Below, piece by piece: positions 30,623 through 43,586 of a stretch of 64,000 bases of DNA. How positions within the stretch are numbered: the stretch's first letter is position 1; each line of letters begins with the position of its first letter. The stretch is from Glandiceps talaboti (Eukaryota > Hemichordata > Enteropneusta > Spengelidae): assembly GCF_964340395.1 (NCBI RefSeq), contig NC_135571.1:10257440-10321439 (forward strand), given 5' to 3'. A model generated the notes under the pieces. It saw nothing but the letters and a program-made list of their open reading frames with translations. It was not told the DNA's origin and did not search any database. The translations under genes were made by a program, and so were the position numbers.

Positions 30623-31873
30623 TACTTATAGAACATTTTCTATAGCGGGCTTAGCCAGGGGCATGAGGCAACAATTCTAGTGAAATCCGAACAATTCGTT
30701 TATTGGCACATAACACTCCCGAACTCGTTGACTATCTATTACATATTTTTAGGAATTACTTGTATGTTGTTTTTTGTCTTTATTTAAATGTTATTCCACT
30801 GTTGATATACACAAGAATTGTTGCCTCATACCGGTATTAATACGCAATATAAAAGTGTTACCTATATATAATCGTACACTAGCACGATATATGAGGCAGT
30901 TTAATTTTTTCCCTTCATACTGTACTGAGTTAGTTGATTATCAAAAATAACAGCTCGTATCATCTGCCTTTGTTGATACTATTTACATGATGCCCCAAAA
31001 TCAATATCTATCTGTTCCAAACTTACACAAATATAACTCCCGTCAATATCAATATCAATATCTGTTCCACACTTACACAAATGTAACTGGCGTCAATATC
31101 AATATGTAACTCCCTCCAATATCATTTTATGAAAAATCTGTCTCAACAGAATGCTATAATCAATAATTATGATGACGTCACATTGGTTCAATATTGCGTG
31201 CAATTTTATTTGTACAAATTTGGAGATGTGAATAACGTAAACATCCTGAAATATCGATCAAAGTCGACCTTCCTGTCGACATTATTGGCATGTTTTGAAT
31301 AACAGACACGGAAATAGAAACGTCGGAGAAGTAAATAAGTTAAAGCTGTATTAGAACTGCAACTGGACCGATTTTTGAAATCCCATTTCTTAGATGTTAT
31401 GACTTACTATTGCACATCCTGAATAGTATTCATTCAACGTTAACTGTGGATCGATAAACACAGGAGTGCAAAACTAATGAGTAAAACAGTTCTGATAAAC
31501 AAATTCAATTCTGGCGTTTCGAATCAATATTCTTCCTCATAGGATATCAAGGCAAGATGTATTTTAGGTCATCACCTGACTGTATATCTAAATGTTACGG
31601 AATAGAATGACACACAGCAAGTTCTCACAAACACGGTTAAATATACGCAAGGAATAATGTGTAAAAATGTGTAAAATCCTAGTACAATAAATTCAATCAT
31701 ATTGATTCTAATTCTAGCATCGGCACTGTAAACTCAGTGCCCCCCCCCCCAAAAAAAAACAAAAACAAAAACGGATCGACCTCTAATTGGCATGTACTGT
31801 TTGTATGATCGAATTAATTACTCTCGTTACGACTCGTACACCTTTACGACTATGATGATGTTATACCACATCA

Positions 31874-31874
<1 letters not shown>

Positions 31875-31919
<45 letters not shown>

Positions 31920-31961
31920 GCTACTGCTGCTGCCGCTGCTGCTGCTGCTGCTGCTGCTGCT
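31875..31961. repeat. (CTA)n/(CTG)n trinucleotide tract
   Basis: CTA triplets change to CTG with one CCG. Poly-Leu or poly-Ser frames across it are repeat translations. Confidence 0.93.
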
Positions 31962-32228
31962 ACATAGACACATGGTAGACTTGGTACACCACACATGTTT
32001 GAACAATTGATTAGCCAACTTCATTGTGACCACACAGACGAAACTATTCAATATTTTCACGGTTAGAGGCGAAATACTTCTATCGTTATCAAGAAGTCGT
32101 CAAAAGTCTACATCAAAAGAAGGCCATCATTTGAACTTTAAATGTTTATTTTGCTATAATAATAAAGGAAAACAAGATTATGACAGTACAAAAATCTCGT
32201 GGTTTAATGGTTTAGTGGTCTAATATTC

Positions 32229-32434
32229 TACAACCCATAACACCAAAGTTAAGCGTTTTCTGTCTGTACCACAATCGTTTATAGCATCCATATCAAGTAC
32301 AACCCATAACACCAAAGTAAAGCATTTTCTGTATGTACCACAATCGTTTACAGCATCCATATAAAGTACAACCCATAACAGCAAAGTAAAGTGTTCTCTG
32401 TATGTACCACAATCATTTATAGCATCCATATCAT
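32229..32434. repeat. 69-bp tandem repeat x3 in the GPCR 3' region
   Basis: Units start at about 32229, 32298 and 32367, each with tacaacccataacaccaaag, then tgtaccacaatcgttta and cagcatccatat. They lie within about 180-390 bases downstream of the GPCR stop and so probably in its 3' UTR. Confidence 0.85.
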
Positions 32435-32613
32435 TCAAGTGTAAAAGTATACTGTTTCATTTGCTAAATGACCACATTAGAAAGGCCACATGCTAGGCTT
32501 GTAAATAAACCAATTGAAACAATATACTTTACACTTGATATGAAAGCTATAGACAAGTGTAGCACATATAGAAAGTGCTTTACTTCACTGTTACTGGTTG
32601 TATGTCAGTGCTT

Positions 32614-33666
32614 TTAGTTACCTGTAGTTGTTGTAAATATGTCATTGATAGCATTGTTACAATTGAAGGCTTTGCGAATACCAGCTCGAAATTGTCGATA
32701 CCTGATTGCATAAATAAATGGGTTGATACAAGAGTTCGTGTAGGCTAGCAGAATTGTTACTTCATGAACTGTCGAACCTAAACTTTTGATTAGATGAAAA
32801 TTGAACATCAGAAAAAATACTTGGTTTGGTGTCCAACACAATGCATAGGAGAAGAAAACAAGACAAAGTGTTTTGATGACATTTCGGCGTGCCTTCGTCA
32901 TCACCGGGTCTTGGTTTTGTGTCTGGTTAGTAGCATCGCCCTCCTGTATTTGTTCCGAGATTGGCGCCTGCGATGACGGTTGAGGAACATGTGTATGAAC
33001 CTTTATACTTCGTACCAAAATAAAAGCGATGTGGATGTAGGCTGCAGACATGAAAAACAACGGAATGAAGAATTGGGCAAGAAAAACAAAAACCCCCATC
33101 GCTATCTTTAGTGATTCCGGTGAAATGACTTTTTGACTACACATGCCATCTGCTGTTACCTCTCGCATAAATATAGGATAAATGCAGACAAGGAAAGCTG
33201 TGCTCCAGACCACGATGATAATTATCTTAGCCTTCTGTGCCGTGAAAGTAGCAAGGTAACGCATTGGATAAACGATAGCTACATATCTCTCCATTGTTAA
33301 CGCCAGAAGACTGTAGGTTGATGTCGTTAAGCTGCCCCACATTAAATACCGTGATAACCAAATATGACAGATGAATCTATTCAAAAGTTGTGGATGGTAC
33401 GTTTCTTTGATTGGTATTAGATGAACAGTTAGGATTAGAAAGGATGCCAATATATCAGCCACAGCCTGGTTGATCACAAAAACATTAGTCAGTGTTTGAA
33501 GTGAGCGAACACGGCCAATTACATAGCATACTAAACTGTTCCCGATAATTCCAATGATACATATGATGATAATGCTGTTCTGGAACATGGTGCTATAGCC
33601 GAAGAGTTTAATACTACTCATGGTCACATTAACATCGTTGTAACTTATGTTTGAGTCTTCACTCAT
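32614..33666 (-). CDS. Rhodopsin-family (class A) G protein-coupled receptor, orphan
   Basis: Seven-helix plasma-membrane receptor, 350 aa from the chosen start, coding sequence uninterrupted. Class A landmarks in order: GN in TM1 (GNSLVCYVI), NQAVAD in TM2, Cys before TM3 (FICHIW) with a partner Cys in loop 2 (DGMCSQ), ERY at the end of TM3 (MERYVAIVYP), Trp in TM4 (VVWST), Pro in TM5 (FFIPLFF), CWTP in TM6 and NPFIY in TM7. A Gln/Ser-rich third loop precedes TM6, and Cys at CNN in the tail could be palmitoylated. I start at 33666 (MSEDSNISYNDVNVT, with two N-glycosylation sequons). An upstream in-frame ATG at 33723 would add 19 residues, but a possible splice acceptor (TTATAG) lies between the two. 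The motifs look like a peptide-receptor type; the ligand is unknown. A candidate AATAAA lies at 32150-32145. Confidence 0.88.
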   Translation of the reverse strand: MSEDSNISYNDVNVTMSSIKLFGYSTMFQNSIIIICIIGIIGNSLVCYVIGRVRSLQTLTNVFVINQAVADILASFLILTVHLIPIKETYHPQLLNRFICHIWLSRYLMWGSLTTSTYSLLALTMERYVAIVYPMRYLATFTAQKAKIIIIVVWSTAFLVCIYPIFMREVTADGMCSQKVISPESLKIAMGVFVFLAQFFIPLFFMSAAYIHIAFILVRSIKVHTHVPQPSSQAPISEQIQEGDATNQTQNQDPVMTKARRNVIKTLCLVFFSYALCWTPNQVFFLMFNFHLIKSLGSTVHEVTILLAYTNSCINPFIYAIRYRQFRAGIRKAFNCNNAINDIFTTTTGN

Positions 33667-33873
33667 GTTGTTGTAATTATTAAACACTTGTGATCTATAA
33701 GATAAACACACAAAACAAATCATTCAAACACGATATGGTCTTAATATCGATTGTCGACTAGATACTGATTAATTATAATGACCGCCATTAATACATAAAC
33801 GCAAATCTGCTACGAATACCCATTGAAATGTAATGTATCAACCTCAAAAACTAAGATACATGTACATCAAATA

Positions 33874-33875
<2 letters not shown>

Positions 33876-33942
<67 letters not shown>
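33876..33942. repeat. (TA)n tract
   Basis: About 65 bases of pure TA, directly next to the hairpin at 33948. Confidence 0.97.
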
Positions 33943-33944
<2 letters not shown>

Positions 33945-33947
33945 CTT

Positions 33948-34132
33948 ATACTTAATTCAAAGAATAAGGATCTAATAAGTCGTTACTCAGAGTTTCACGT
34001 TTCGAGCGATCTTCAGACAACTAAATTGGGATTGTCAAGACCGACCTTGACAATCCCAATTTAGTTGTCTGAAAAGCGTGAAACTCTGAGTAACGACTTA
34101 TTAGATCCTTATTCTTTTGAATTAAGTCTATA
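33948..34132. mobile_element. Near-perfect hairpin element
   Basis: The left arm ttcaaagaataaggatctaa, then taagtcgttactcagagttt cacg, is repeated as the reverse complement at 34081-34121. The inner arms ctaaattgggattgtcaag and cttgacaatcccaatttag enclose a loop of about 6 bases near 34042. The left arm carries an extra block (tttcgagcgatcttcag) reduced to tgaaaagcg on the right. It sits beside a long TA tract, a common insertion environment. It encodes nothing. Confidence 0.85.
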
Positions 34133-35099
34133 ATGCTCTGCTACTATACTTGCATCGAGCACTGTTCTCTCCAGTGAGACACTTACATTCATATATATAC
34201 CGACCCGATGATGCTCTGTTAACGGGGTGAAAGCAAGTCAGAACTTTGGAAACCCTTGAGTTGAGTTTTGTTGGGACCATCCAGTTCTCATTTGCGTTTA
34301 TAAACGTTATGAAACGAACTAAATATTGGAGAGTGATGCGATTTATCGTTCGTATTTACTCTACTCAATCATTTTATGTTCTGGAAAATTGCGTCCTATT
34401 TTGTATACAAATATTGGCACCCTTATTTTATATTTGCGTGACATTTTGTGTACATAATAGGGCAAGTGTGGATTCCCATGTGTAAGATGCCGACATCTGA
34501 GATATACACAAAAGAACGTAATAGGAAACGTTAACTTAATGCCAAAACATATTAGTTGAGAATTACAGCAAATAAAACGAAATCGTATCTTCTCCTTGAT
34601 TAGATTGTAACCAGATTACAACATAAAGGTAGTTTTTGTACTTCGTGGAATTGAATACATCACATCTGTTAATAAGTAAAAGTAATAAAATAGCTCATAC
34701 TATTGATTTTAGAAGTCATTAGGCTTGGCTATTGTTTTGCTGACGAGATATAATAATATAGAGTTTTGGTAAAATGTGACATTCGTCACATGTGATATTA
34801 TCCGATTATCCGAATCGAAATTCCTCGATATAATAGAATTGGGATAATTATTTCTATTATGGTAGCCGTGTAATTTTTTTTCTATGGTTTTGATGTTTTG
34901 TGTGCTCGGAATTGGGTGCGTGACTAACAAAGTGAAATCCTAATCCATCTAGAGATGACATGATTCGTTGTTTGACGTAATTTCAAACTATGAATTCGTA
35001 TTAAGCAGTCAATACTTAGAATTGCATATCATTTTAGAATTCTGAAATCTCCTTTGATCCTGTATTATAGAATACTTTAGATATGTACACGTTTTTCTA

Positions 35100-35800
35100 T
35101 AGTACAGACACAGCTACATATAGATATATTAATATACAGATAAAGATATTAATATACAGATACAAATATTAATACACAGCTACATATAGATATTAATATA
35201 CAGATACAAATATTAATACACAGATACAAATATTAATACACAGCTACATATAGATATTAATATACAGATACAAATATTAATACACAGAATAATACAGATA
35301 CAGATATATAGATATATTAATATACAGACACAGACATTAATATACAGAATGATACAGATCAGATATATATTAATATACAAATATATGTACATATACAGAT
35401 ACGAATACAGACTGAATTTATATACAAATGTACATAGAGATACAGACACACAAACAGCGATGGCGATATAGAGAAATGGAGAAACAGGTACAGATAAAGA
35501 TAGATGCAGATATAGGTACATATACAGATATATAGAGCTACATATACATATACAAATTAATACAGGTACAGATACAGATAGTGATACAGATACAGATACA
35601 TGTACAGGTACAAATACAGATACAGATACAGATACAGATACAGATACAGGTACATGTACATATACAGGTACAGATACAGATACAGGTACAGGTACAGACA
35701 GATACAGATACAGATACAGATACAGGTACAGATACAGGTACAGGTACAGATACAGATACAGGTACAGGTATAGTGATATAGATACAGAGAGATAGAGAAA
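35100..35800. repeat. Degenerate ATACAGATACA satellite
   Basis: 700 bases built from ATACAG/GATACA hexamers with TATTAATACACAGA variants in the left half and increasing GGTACA variants towards the right. Confidence 0.9.
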
Positions 35801-36376
35801 TAGATACAGATGTAGATATAGATACGTTCATACTGACTAACCGTAAACTGGTACACTCAGTACCCTTGTATCAAGTAAAAATGTGCTTTGGGAGGTTTAT
35901 AGAATGTGAGAGCCGAAAGTTTCCCGACGAGTTTGGTTTTCACTTGAGCGTGCGATAGAATTGTACTTACCTAATATACGGGAATTACACTGATAAAAAT
36001 CAATCACATCTATGGATTATTACACATAGTTATATCTATGTTGCTAAGATTGGATACATTCACTGTGATTCACTTCAATAATATGATGGACTTTGTCGCC
36101 TCATGCGCATGCTCGAGTTCACCAGTAATCAATACTACTTTCGACAGCACAGCACGTGTACAAACGGAACCCGTTATAGAGAGGACAAGTACACAAATGA
36201 CTTGGATTAATCGCCCTTTGCACAGCATCTAAGCAGCACTACGACATTATCGTTTGACAGCCTCTTCACATAACAGATTTAGAATGAATGTCAAGGTTTT
36301 AGTACAGGGCACTCAGGCTTAGTTAGTTATGTTTACGAAAACAAACAAGCAAACAAACACACAAACAAACTCACAA

Positions 36377-36432
<56 letters not shown>
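36377..36432. repeat. (GACA)n microsatellite
   Basis: A cagacagacagacagacaga tract preceded by an AAACAAAC tract. Confidence 0.95.
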
Positions 36433-36435
<3 letters not shown>

Positions 36436-37664
36436 AAATAAATGTGGAACTTGAAAGATTGAGTTGACAGGAGCACTTTCCAACACTATCCTCGCACTGA
36501 AGCTGTGCTCGAGCTGACCATTCTCGCAAACCAGAGTTATTATTTCTTTGAAATATTAACCCGTAGGGACCGGATTGTTAAGAACGGTACCGTAAAACGG
36601 TCGTGGTTTGCAGCTGACACTGATAGATGTTTCCTTGTAAGTATTGGCTGGCATATAAAACATTCATTGTGAGGGCGGAACGCCCACCCTCGGTCGCTTG
36701 TCGTATTGTATCGGGAAAGCCAGCAGCTAGACTACCCGGACCATTACCCGGACCATTGTAAACAATGTCTAATAGTTAAGTACTGGCCATAGCTCGAAGG
36801 CTACATACTAGTGCAATAGAAATGATGGAATTATTACAAATCTATGACTGACCCAGTCGAGTACTATATTGATGGTCTCCCGTGTTTCATCGTATCAATT
36901 GGATAGCCAATAGGCTTAAATACTACATGTTCGAAACATTTTGTGAAGACTTGATGGATTAAAAATAAAAGATGGCAGTTATAATTTCTCAAATAACGTG
37001 ATGACTGTAGGTAGCGGTAGACTAATGACTATTCAAATAGCCCTTAGCTTAATTGCTGCCTTCCATTCGAAGGATCATTTCAAATTTGTGGATGACATAG
37101 GCACGCATTTGATACAACTATCATACAACAATGGAAAACATTCGGCACATAAGTGACCTCAGATGGCACGCATAGACACAGACTTGCTCCAGTTCTTTGA
37201 GTAAGATGGGTGGGGAGGGGGGTGATTAAGGAGTTGGAGATTTAGGAATGTGAGAATTAGAGGTGGTCTGCTACTATGGTTCAATGATATTTGCAGGAAG
37301 AGGCTGAGGTGGAGTGAAGATAGCCAAAATAATGCTCGTATCCCAATCCTTTATCAATTGGAAATATTCTTGAGCGAAGTGATAAGGCAGTAAATGTTAT
37401 ATTATTTAAAGCGTAATCAGAACACTTGAAGTCACGTTGTCATTCTTGGCACAGTAAAGGAGGGAGGGGATAGTGCAGTGAGCTCGACAGAATATAGAAT
37501 GTTTATTCGTTTAATCATGCGAGTACATGATCAAGGACGCCATCCAAGCATCAGGGACATTTTTGTCAGCCATCTTTGGGTTTCCATGGTTCTTTTGTTT
37601 CGTTCAGACGACCCTGTTTGACCTGGAAACTGCATAACAAAACTACCAGTATTTCAAAAAACAC

Positions 37665-37802
<138 letters not shown>

Positions 37803-38974
37803 ACATCTATTGCTGTAAATTAAATAACAGAAATTCAAAGACTACGAGACAATACACCACTTTCACTATGTTATACACCTTTGTATATGGCTGGTCACAA
37901 CACACTCAAATTAGCCTTTAACAATGCCATGTCTTTACACAGCCATTTCAATGAACTTAAATGACCCAAATGTCAGGGCTGCTGATGTTATGTTTATCTA
38001 GTCAAGACCCCTTTCTCACTGCAGATACTATTGTAGGGCCGGTAATCAATGGTACGTCGTCAAAGGGAATTATTACATCTACCCAACTTTGCTCGTGAGT
38101 ACAATATACTTTTTCGCTGGAATTCTGAAGGCATTGATATGACTGTACAGCATAACAATAGGTTGTCATGGAAGGCGGTAAACAGTACACTTTCTAATAT
38201 ATAAACTTATATACAACGTCAACCGAAGCACCACTGCTTCATATATCATAGCTGGGAGAACAAGACAACATTTTGCAACGTCGAAAAAGTACGTATATAC
38301 CTTAGATTGAAGTGTTTGTGCTGAATTTTATCTTGAAGTATGTGTATGTACATTTATGGGTGATTTTAGGTTGGCGGGATGAGGTAATTTACAACTCACT
38401 CAACTGATTACGTAGTAACAAATCGATAACGTATTAAATCAACCAGTAATATATCAATTCTCGGTACCTGAAATAGAACATTACTGTCTAGGCGCATCAT
38501 AAAATTAAAGAACATTCGATTTCTTGAATTGGTCGACATCATACTTTCGGCTCCACGCACTTCACATGCATTACCGTGGGCGCTCGAGAGAACAAGTCGG
38601 CCTTGTTCTATATATTTTGACCCTCTAGTATGAAGCAAAATGCTATTGCAGATACCGAGAATTAACTGAGAGCGTAGTAACATTTCTAACCAACAATGTA
38701 GTAAAAATGTATCATTAACGTAGAACTTGAAAATTTAGTACAGATTTACCAATAAACTAGCATATTTTCAAGCCGATAATGTTACAGTAGTAAAGAACGT
38801 TGCATTTGCCTTCAAACAACTAATGCAGTAAACCAAAATACCGATAACACACCAGTGCTTCAATTTGGTGATGTCAGGATTGATTTTGTCTGGAAAGGTG
38901 TCCCATAACACCAGACATTTTCTATTGAAAACTTCTATTAATTTTAACTAGCTGCCTGACATCGGATGCCGAAC

Positions 38975-39188
<214 letters not shown>

Positions 39189-39303
39189 ATGGTGTATGGT
39201 ACACAAGCTTCCTCTACTTGAAAAAAATATGTATTTCATTATAATACCTTATTCGCTTTATAATTTCTCTGTTTGAAATCACACGTCACTAAGCTATTAA
39301 ACC

Positions 39304-40735
39304 TTGCTTAGAGCTCTTGGGAAGGATGTCTTCACCAAAGTCAAGGTGGTAGAAGCAGTTCGTCTTAGAAGTCGCAGAGTGGGTGTCCCGGGTCTCGTTA
39401 AGTTTGCAATGGAAAATGTCGAACAAAAGAAGATTGCTTTTCCGGCCCAACAACGTCTAAAGGACAGTGAGCAGTATAAGAGGGTTTTCCTTCGCCCAAG
39501 TAAGTCACACACGGAGCGCATTGTAGAGCTGAATGCTAGAACACTTCTTAGCGAATTACCAAATGGAAGTAGTTACAAGGTAACCGCAAATGGTCGAATT
39601 ATCAAGAAGGCAAATCACCAAGAAGACAGAGGTGGTGATAATGACACAGAATAGGACATTCAGCTCAACGGGGTGAGAATTGCTCACCATAATGTCGGGG
39701 ATGGACTCGGTGGAACAGTACGCTCAGGAGTGAAATTTTGTTAACTATAAGGGCAGATATAATTTCTCTGAATGAAACGCATTTGTCTGGGGATGAAACA
39801 ATACAGTTATGATGTTATCAGTGGGTAGGGTTTAACAGAGCACCTGTACATTATAATGCACGCAGGAACTTTGGAGGTGTGGGTCTCTTTATCAAGAACT
39901 CACTGTATAACGATTTCATATAGTACGTACAATTGATAAATCGTCTAACGGGATTTTGGGAGTGCGTTTTACAAATAAGGTTTCTGGTTATTCCTTTGTT
40001 GTGTTTTCCTGTTATTTTGCCGCCTGAGAATTCGCCTTGGGGCCGAGATACTAATAGGTTGTTTGGCCACCTGCTCTGTCAGTTATATTTTTATAACAAT
40101 GATGTCGATTCAGTCGTCATGTGTGGTGATTATAATGCTCGCATTGGCACCTTGAATGATAGCATTGGTTTTCTGGATGACACTCCATAAAGGAATGTCA
40201 TTGACAAAGGTGTTAATCAACATGGTCACTGTTTTCGTGATTTCTTACAAGAATCCAAACTGTGCACATTAAATGGCAGGTGTGATCCTCAATGCGATGG
40301 TTTCACATCAGTTTCGACTAGCTAGGGGTTCAGCAGTAGTAGACTATATTTGTGCACCTTAGCATTTTCAGCATTGTAGTAATTTTAATGTTGTAAACAC
40401 GGTGTCTGTTATTATTAAAATGGTTTAAATTATCTTTTGAATGACAGGTGCAAAATACCAGACCACTCGCTTTTGTATTTTGACTTTTGTGGTCACCTCA
40501 GGCTTTGTGTTGATTCCCATACTCGTTTGGAAAATGCTAGTGAAGAACCAACACACATTTTCGCTTTAACCTTAACTTCATTCTGGCAAATTTTCTCACT
40601 TCCGATGTTGCCAGGTATGGCATATTAGAAACTATTGACAATATTCTAGTCTTGTAGGGAAACTCAGGAGGAAATCGACTCCATGTGGGCTATTTCTGTT
40701 GTCATCCCAACAAACAACTGGTGTTGGCACCTATT
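39304..40735 (+). pseudogene. Decayed non-LTR retrotransposon (LINE): ORF1 tail plus APE endonuclease
   Basis: A degenerate retrotransposon fragment on the plus strand. The open frame at 39304-39654 (116 aa) resembles LINE ORF1 C-termini: a basic RLRSRRVGVPGLVKF segment, then SEQYKRVFLRPSKSHTER and LNARTLL. A second, broken region carries the apurinic-type endonuclease: LNETHLSG near 39770, then in the next intact frame (39933-40190) VVMCGDYNARIGTLND, the GD.NAR catalytic motif. It continues in another frame (about 40193-40325) with VIDKGVNQHG and CTLNGRCDP, then VVDYICAP. The post-endonuclease linker includes ETQEEIDSM near 40670. Several stops and frameshifts, and no reverse transcriptase domain before 41000, mark it as dead. 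The clade is uncertain (CR1/L2-like is a guess). Confidence 0.75.
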
Positions 40736-42014
40736 GCAATTATTTAGACACAGCGTTCATTTTTCAACATGATAGAGATGTTTACTGTTTATTACAATTT
40801 TGGGTGTCGGTTTATTCAATATTGACACCAAATTAAACAATATGCTCGTTAGTTTTCCCTACTTCATTAGATTGCACGCATAATCTTAGTCTATATGTGC
40901 TATCCGTTTGTTTCGAATCTGAAGATCTTACCACTCACATCTAGTCAAATGGATGTATGTAGAACAACATTCCCTGCTAAATGTTAAAAGGCGACCAACA
41001 TACAGCTGTGTTTAATCAAATTGGAGCCCAGTGACGTTATCACATCCACAGGTGACTTGTATTCAAACTTGAAGTTGGCGTATGATGTAAACCTCAGACC
41101 ACTTCTATCTCTTAGTGGTCTGAGTGTAGACATATCAGGATCATGTTTTTCTTGAACGAATTATCCAATTATATTAAAGTGCCTGTCAATACATGGTATC
41201 GTTATTCACTTCTGAGCAAACGTTTTTCTATAGTCTTGCTAGAAATTCTTTTTTCATGCCTAAATTTTGATACTTATTCAAACTGATCATTCATTCTTCA
41301 TATAAAAGAAACTATAATATTACCATTCATATCAATTGTATGCTTTGTTGCAGATATATATTCATATCCGTTGAATTTAAACGAAGAAAAGGCTACCTAT
41401 TGCCAAGGCAGACAATAATTATGGAAAATAGATTCATCTACGTAATATTAGGTAATTATCTTAAAAATATGAGTACTGAATTTCATTTGAATGGAGCTAG
41501 CCAGCCGGTTTTGAGAAAACGATGACACAGACAGACACACAGACACATACACAGAGGGAGGGACGGACAGACAGACATACATACATCTAAAACATAACCT
41601 TCCCTTTCGGAAGGTAAACAATGTATAGTTACCCAGCAACTAAAATACCGCATATGTTAATAGTAAAATTATCGTGTATGTTGTATGGTCACAAGGGTAC
41701 ATGTAGATCGTCATGAGGATTTCAAAAAATCATCACATAAAGTATAGTTGTGCTACGTTGCCATGACGATTGGCACTATGTTCTATAATTATACCCGCTA
41801 TCATTTATATATGCACATGACTATTACAAGTTTGTAGTCATGGGAACATGTCATTACATCATGTAAATTATATAATTTTCATGTCTGGATGGGATGTTTA
41901 ACAAAGAGAAATACTACTTCGCATAGTAATCACTACGTAACGTTTCACCAATACCAAGTTAGTGTGTACCTTACAATTGACCAAGTATCTGTGACTCTTT
42001 GATCGCATATTGTT

Positions 42015-43522
42015 GTGTTCATGTATCTGAAGTCACATTTGTTAATTTTCCTTGCAGTATTGTTCGTGTTTGTTTACTCCACTACCGCGTTGACATGTTA
42101 CTCGTGCGAAGATTACTCGCCACTGACTAATACATCATGTGAATTGAATTACCTTGACTACGCTAGCAAGAAAGAATGCAGTGGTGAAGATGATGCTTGC
42201 ATTGTACGTTTACCCGATATATTCATAAGGTTGGAACTTAACCAACCATTCCAACATACATTGTAGCCAACCAACCAACCAACCAACCAACATACTAACC
42301 AATCAGCTAACATACTAACCAACCAACCAACCAACCAACCAACCAACCAACCAACCAACCAACCCACATACTAACCAATCAGCTAACATACTAACCAACC
42401 AACCAACCAACCAGTTAACCAACCAACCAACCAACATACTAACCAACCGCCCACCCAACCAACATACTAACCAAGTAACCAACCAACCAACCAACCAACC
42501 AACCAACATACTAACCAATCAGCTAACATATTCAACCGACATAACAACCAACCAACCGATCAACCACCCAAACAACATACATGTACCAACCAACCAACCA
42601 ACCAACCAACCAACCAACATACCAACCAACCAAAGACAAACACAGCAAAAGTAAAAAAAACGAAAACAATCAAACCAAAAGAACAAACAACCAACCTACA
42701 TTAAATCGTATGTTCTATGAACCGATTCAACATCGTTACTTTTTACATCATGAGGGTAAAGGACAAATAATCAATTTTGTTCTCATGATTTTCCGGATTT
42801 CTAATATTATTTTCTCTACGTTTCAAATAAAGTTTTAAATATTGTTTCCCCTCACCCCCCGCCCCCTATTTTCTACTGTTATTACTGTCTTATCAGAGGT
42901 TACGAACTTTGCATTAATTAGCAGCAGATTGCTTACTAGTATCCTAGAACAGACTCACGGGCTAATTGCCCAATTAACACCAAGCCCAGTGATGTAACGG
43001 CAGTGTACTGGCCATTAGTCGGATCAGTGGATGTTTACACTCACTGCGTAATTGGGCAAATAACCAATGAGTTTGTTCTCGGATTAGCAAGCTACTAATT
43101 AATGCAAAGCCGATAAACTCTGATAACACATTGAGAAAAAAACAGTGAGAGGAAACAATAATTAAAACTTTATTTAAAATGTTCAGAAAATAATAAATAA
43201 TAATTAAATAGAAATCTGGAAAATCGTGAGAAATAAAATGATTATTCGTCCTTTTCCCTGTGGTTAGGCAAGGACTAACTCTGCTGAAAGGATAACTATT
43301 AAAGCAAGGAATGCAAAATCGTGACTCTGAAAGAGCTGATGATTTTTCTATACGATCTATAGGTTTATCACACCGAATATGATAATGACGTCCCCGCAAT
43401 GTTTGGTAGAGGGTGTGTAAAGTCCTCCGAACATTGTACTGATAATTGCAGAGAGTTGACTGTAGCCGAGATGGAAGGTAAGTCAACATCTTTGAAACAT
43501 TCAGTTTAGATATATGAAATGT

Positions 43523-43586
<64 letters not shown>

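Larger units (their letters stand above)
28124..32613. other. ABCC1 3' UTR and repeat-rich intergenic DNA
   Basis: No coding exon seen. It contains a pure CT tract (29105-29185), a pair of direct repeats around gcagacgacat and attctgccatgttgttttg (about 29290 and 29720), fold-back sequence at 30431-30622, a near-duplication of about 55 bases at 31001-31107, a TTAAAGCTG repeat at 31343 and a CTA/CTG trinucleotide tract (31875-31961). Confidence 0.7.

Noticed and set aside
35213-35856. Hydrophobic Tyr/Leu-rich open frames
   Set aside because: GATACA-type satellite read in several phases.
38408-38683. 91-codon minus-strand open frame
   Set aside because: No recognisable motif, signal peptide or splice structure; chance is more likely.
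42158-42518. Minus-strand Trp-Leu-Val-Gly repeat proteins resembling membrane segments
   Set aside because: Product of the CCAA satellite in Ly6 intron 1.
42974-43489. 171-codon minus-strand open frame
   Set aside because: It overlaps the fold-back element and runs antisense over Ly6 exon 2, whose sense strand carries the conserved cysteine pattern.
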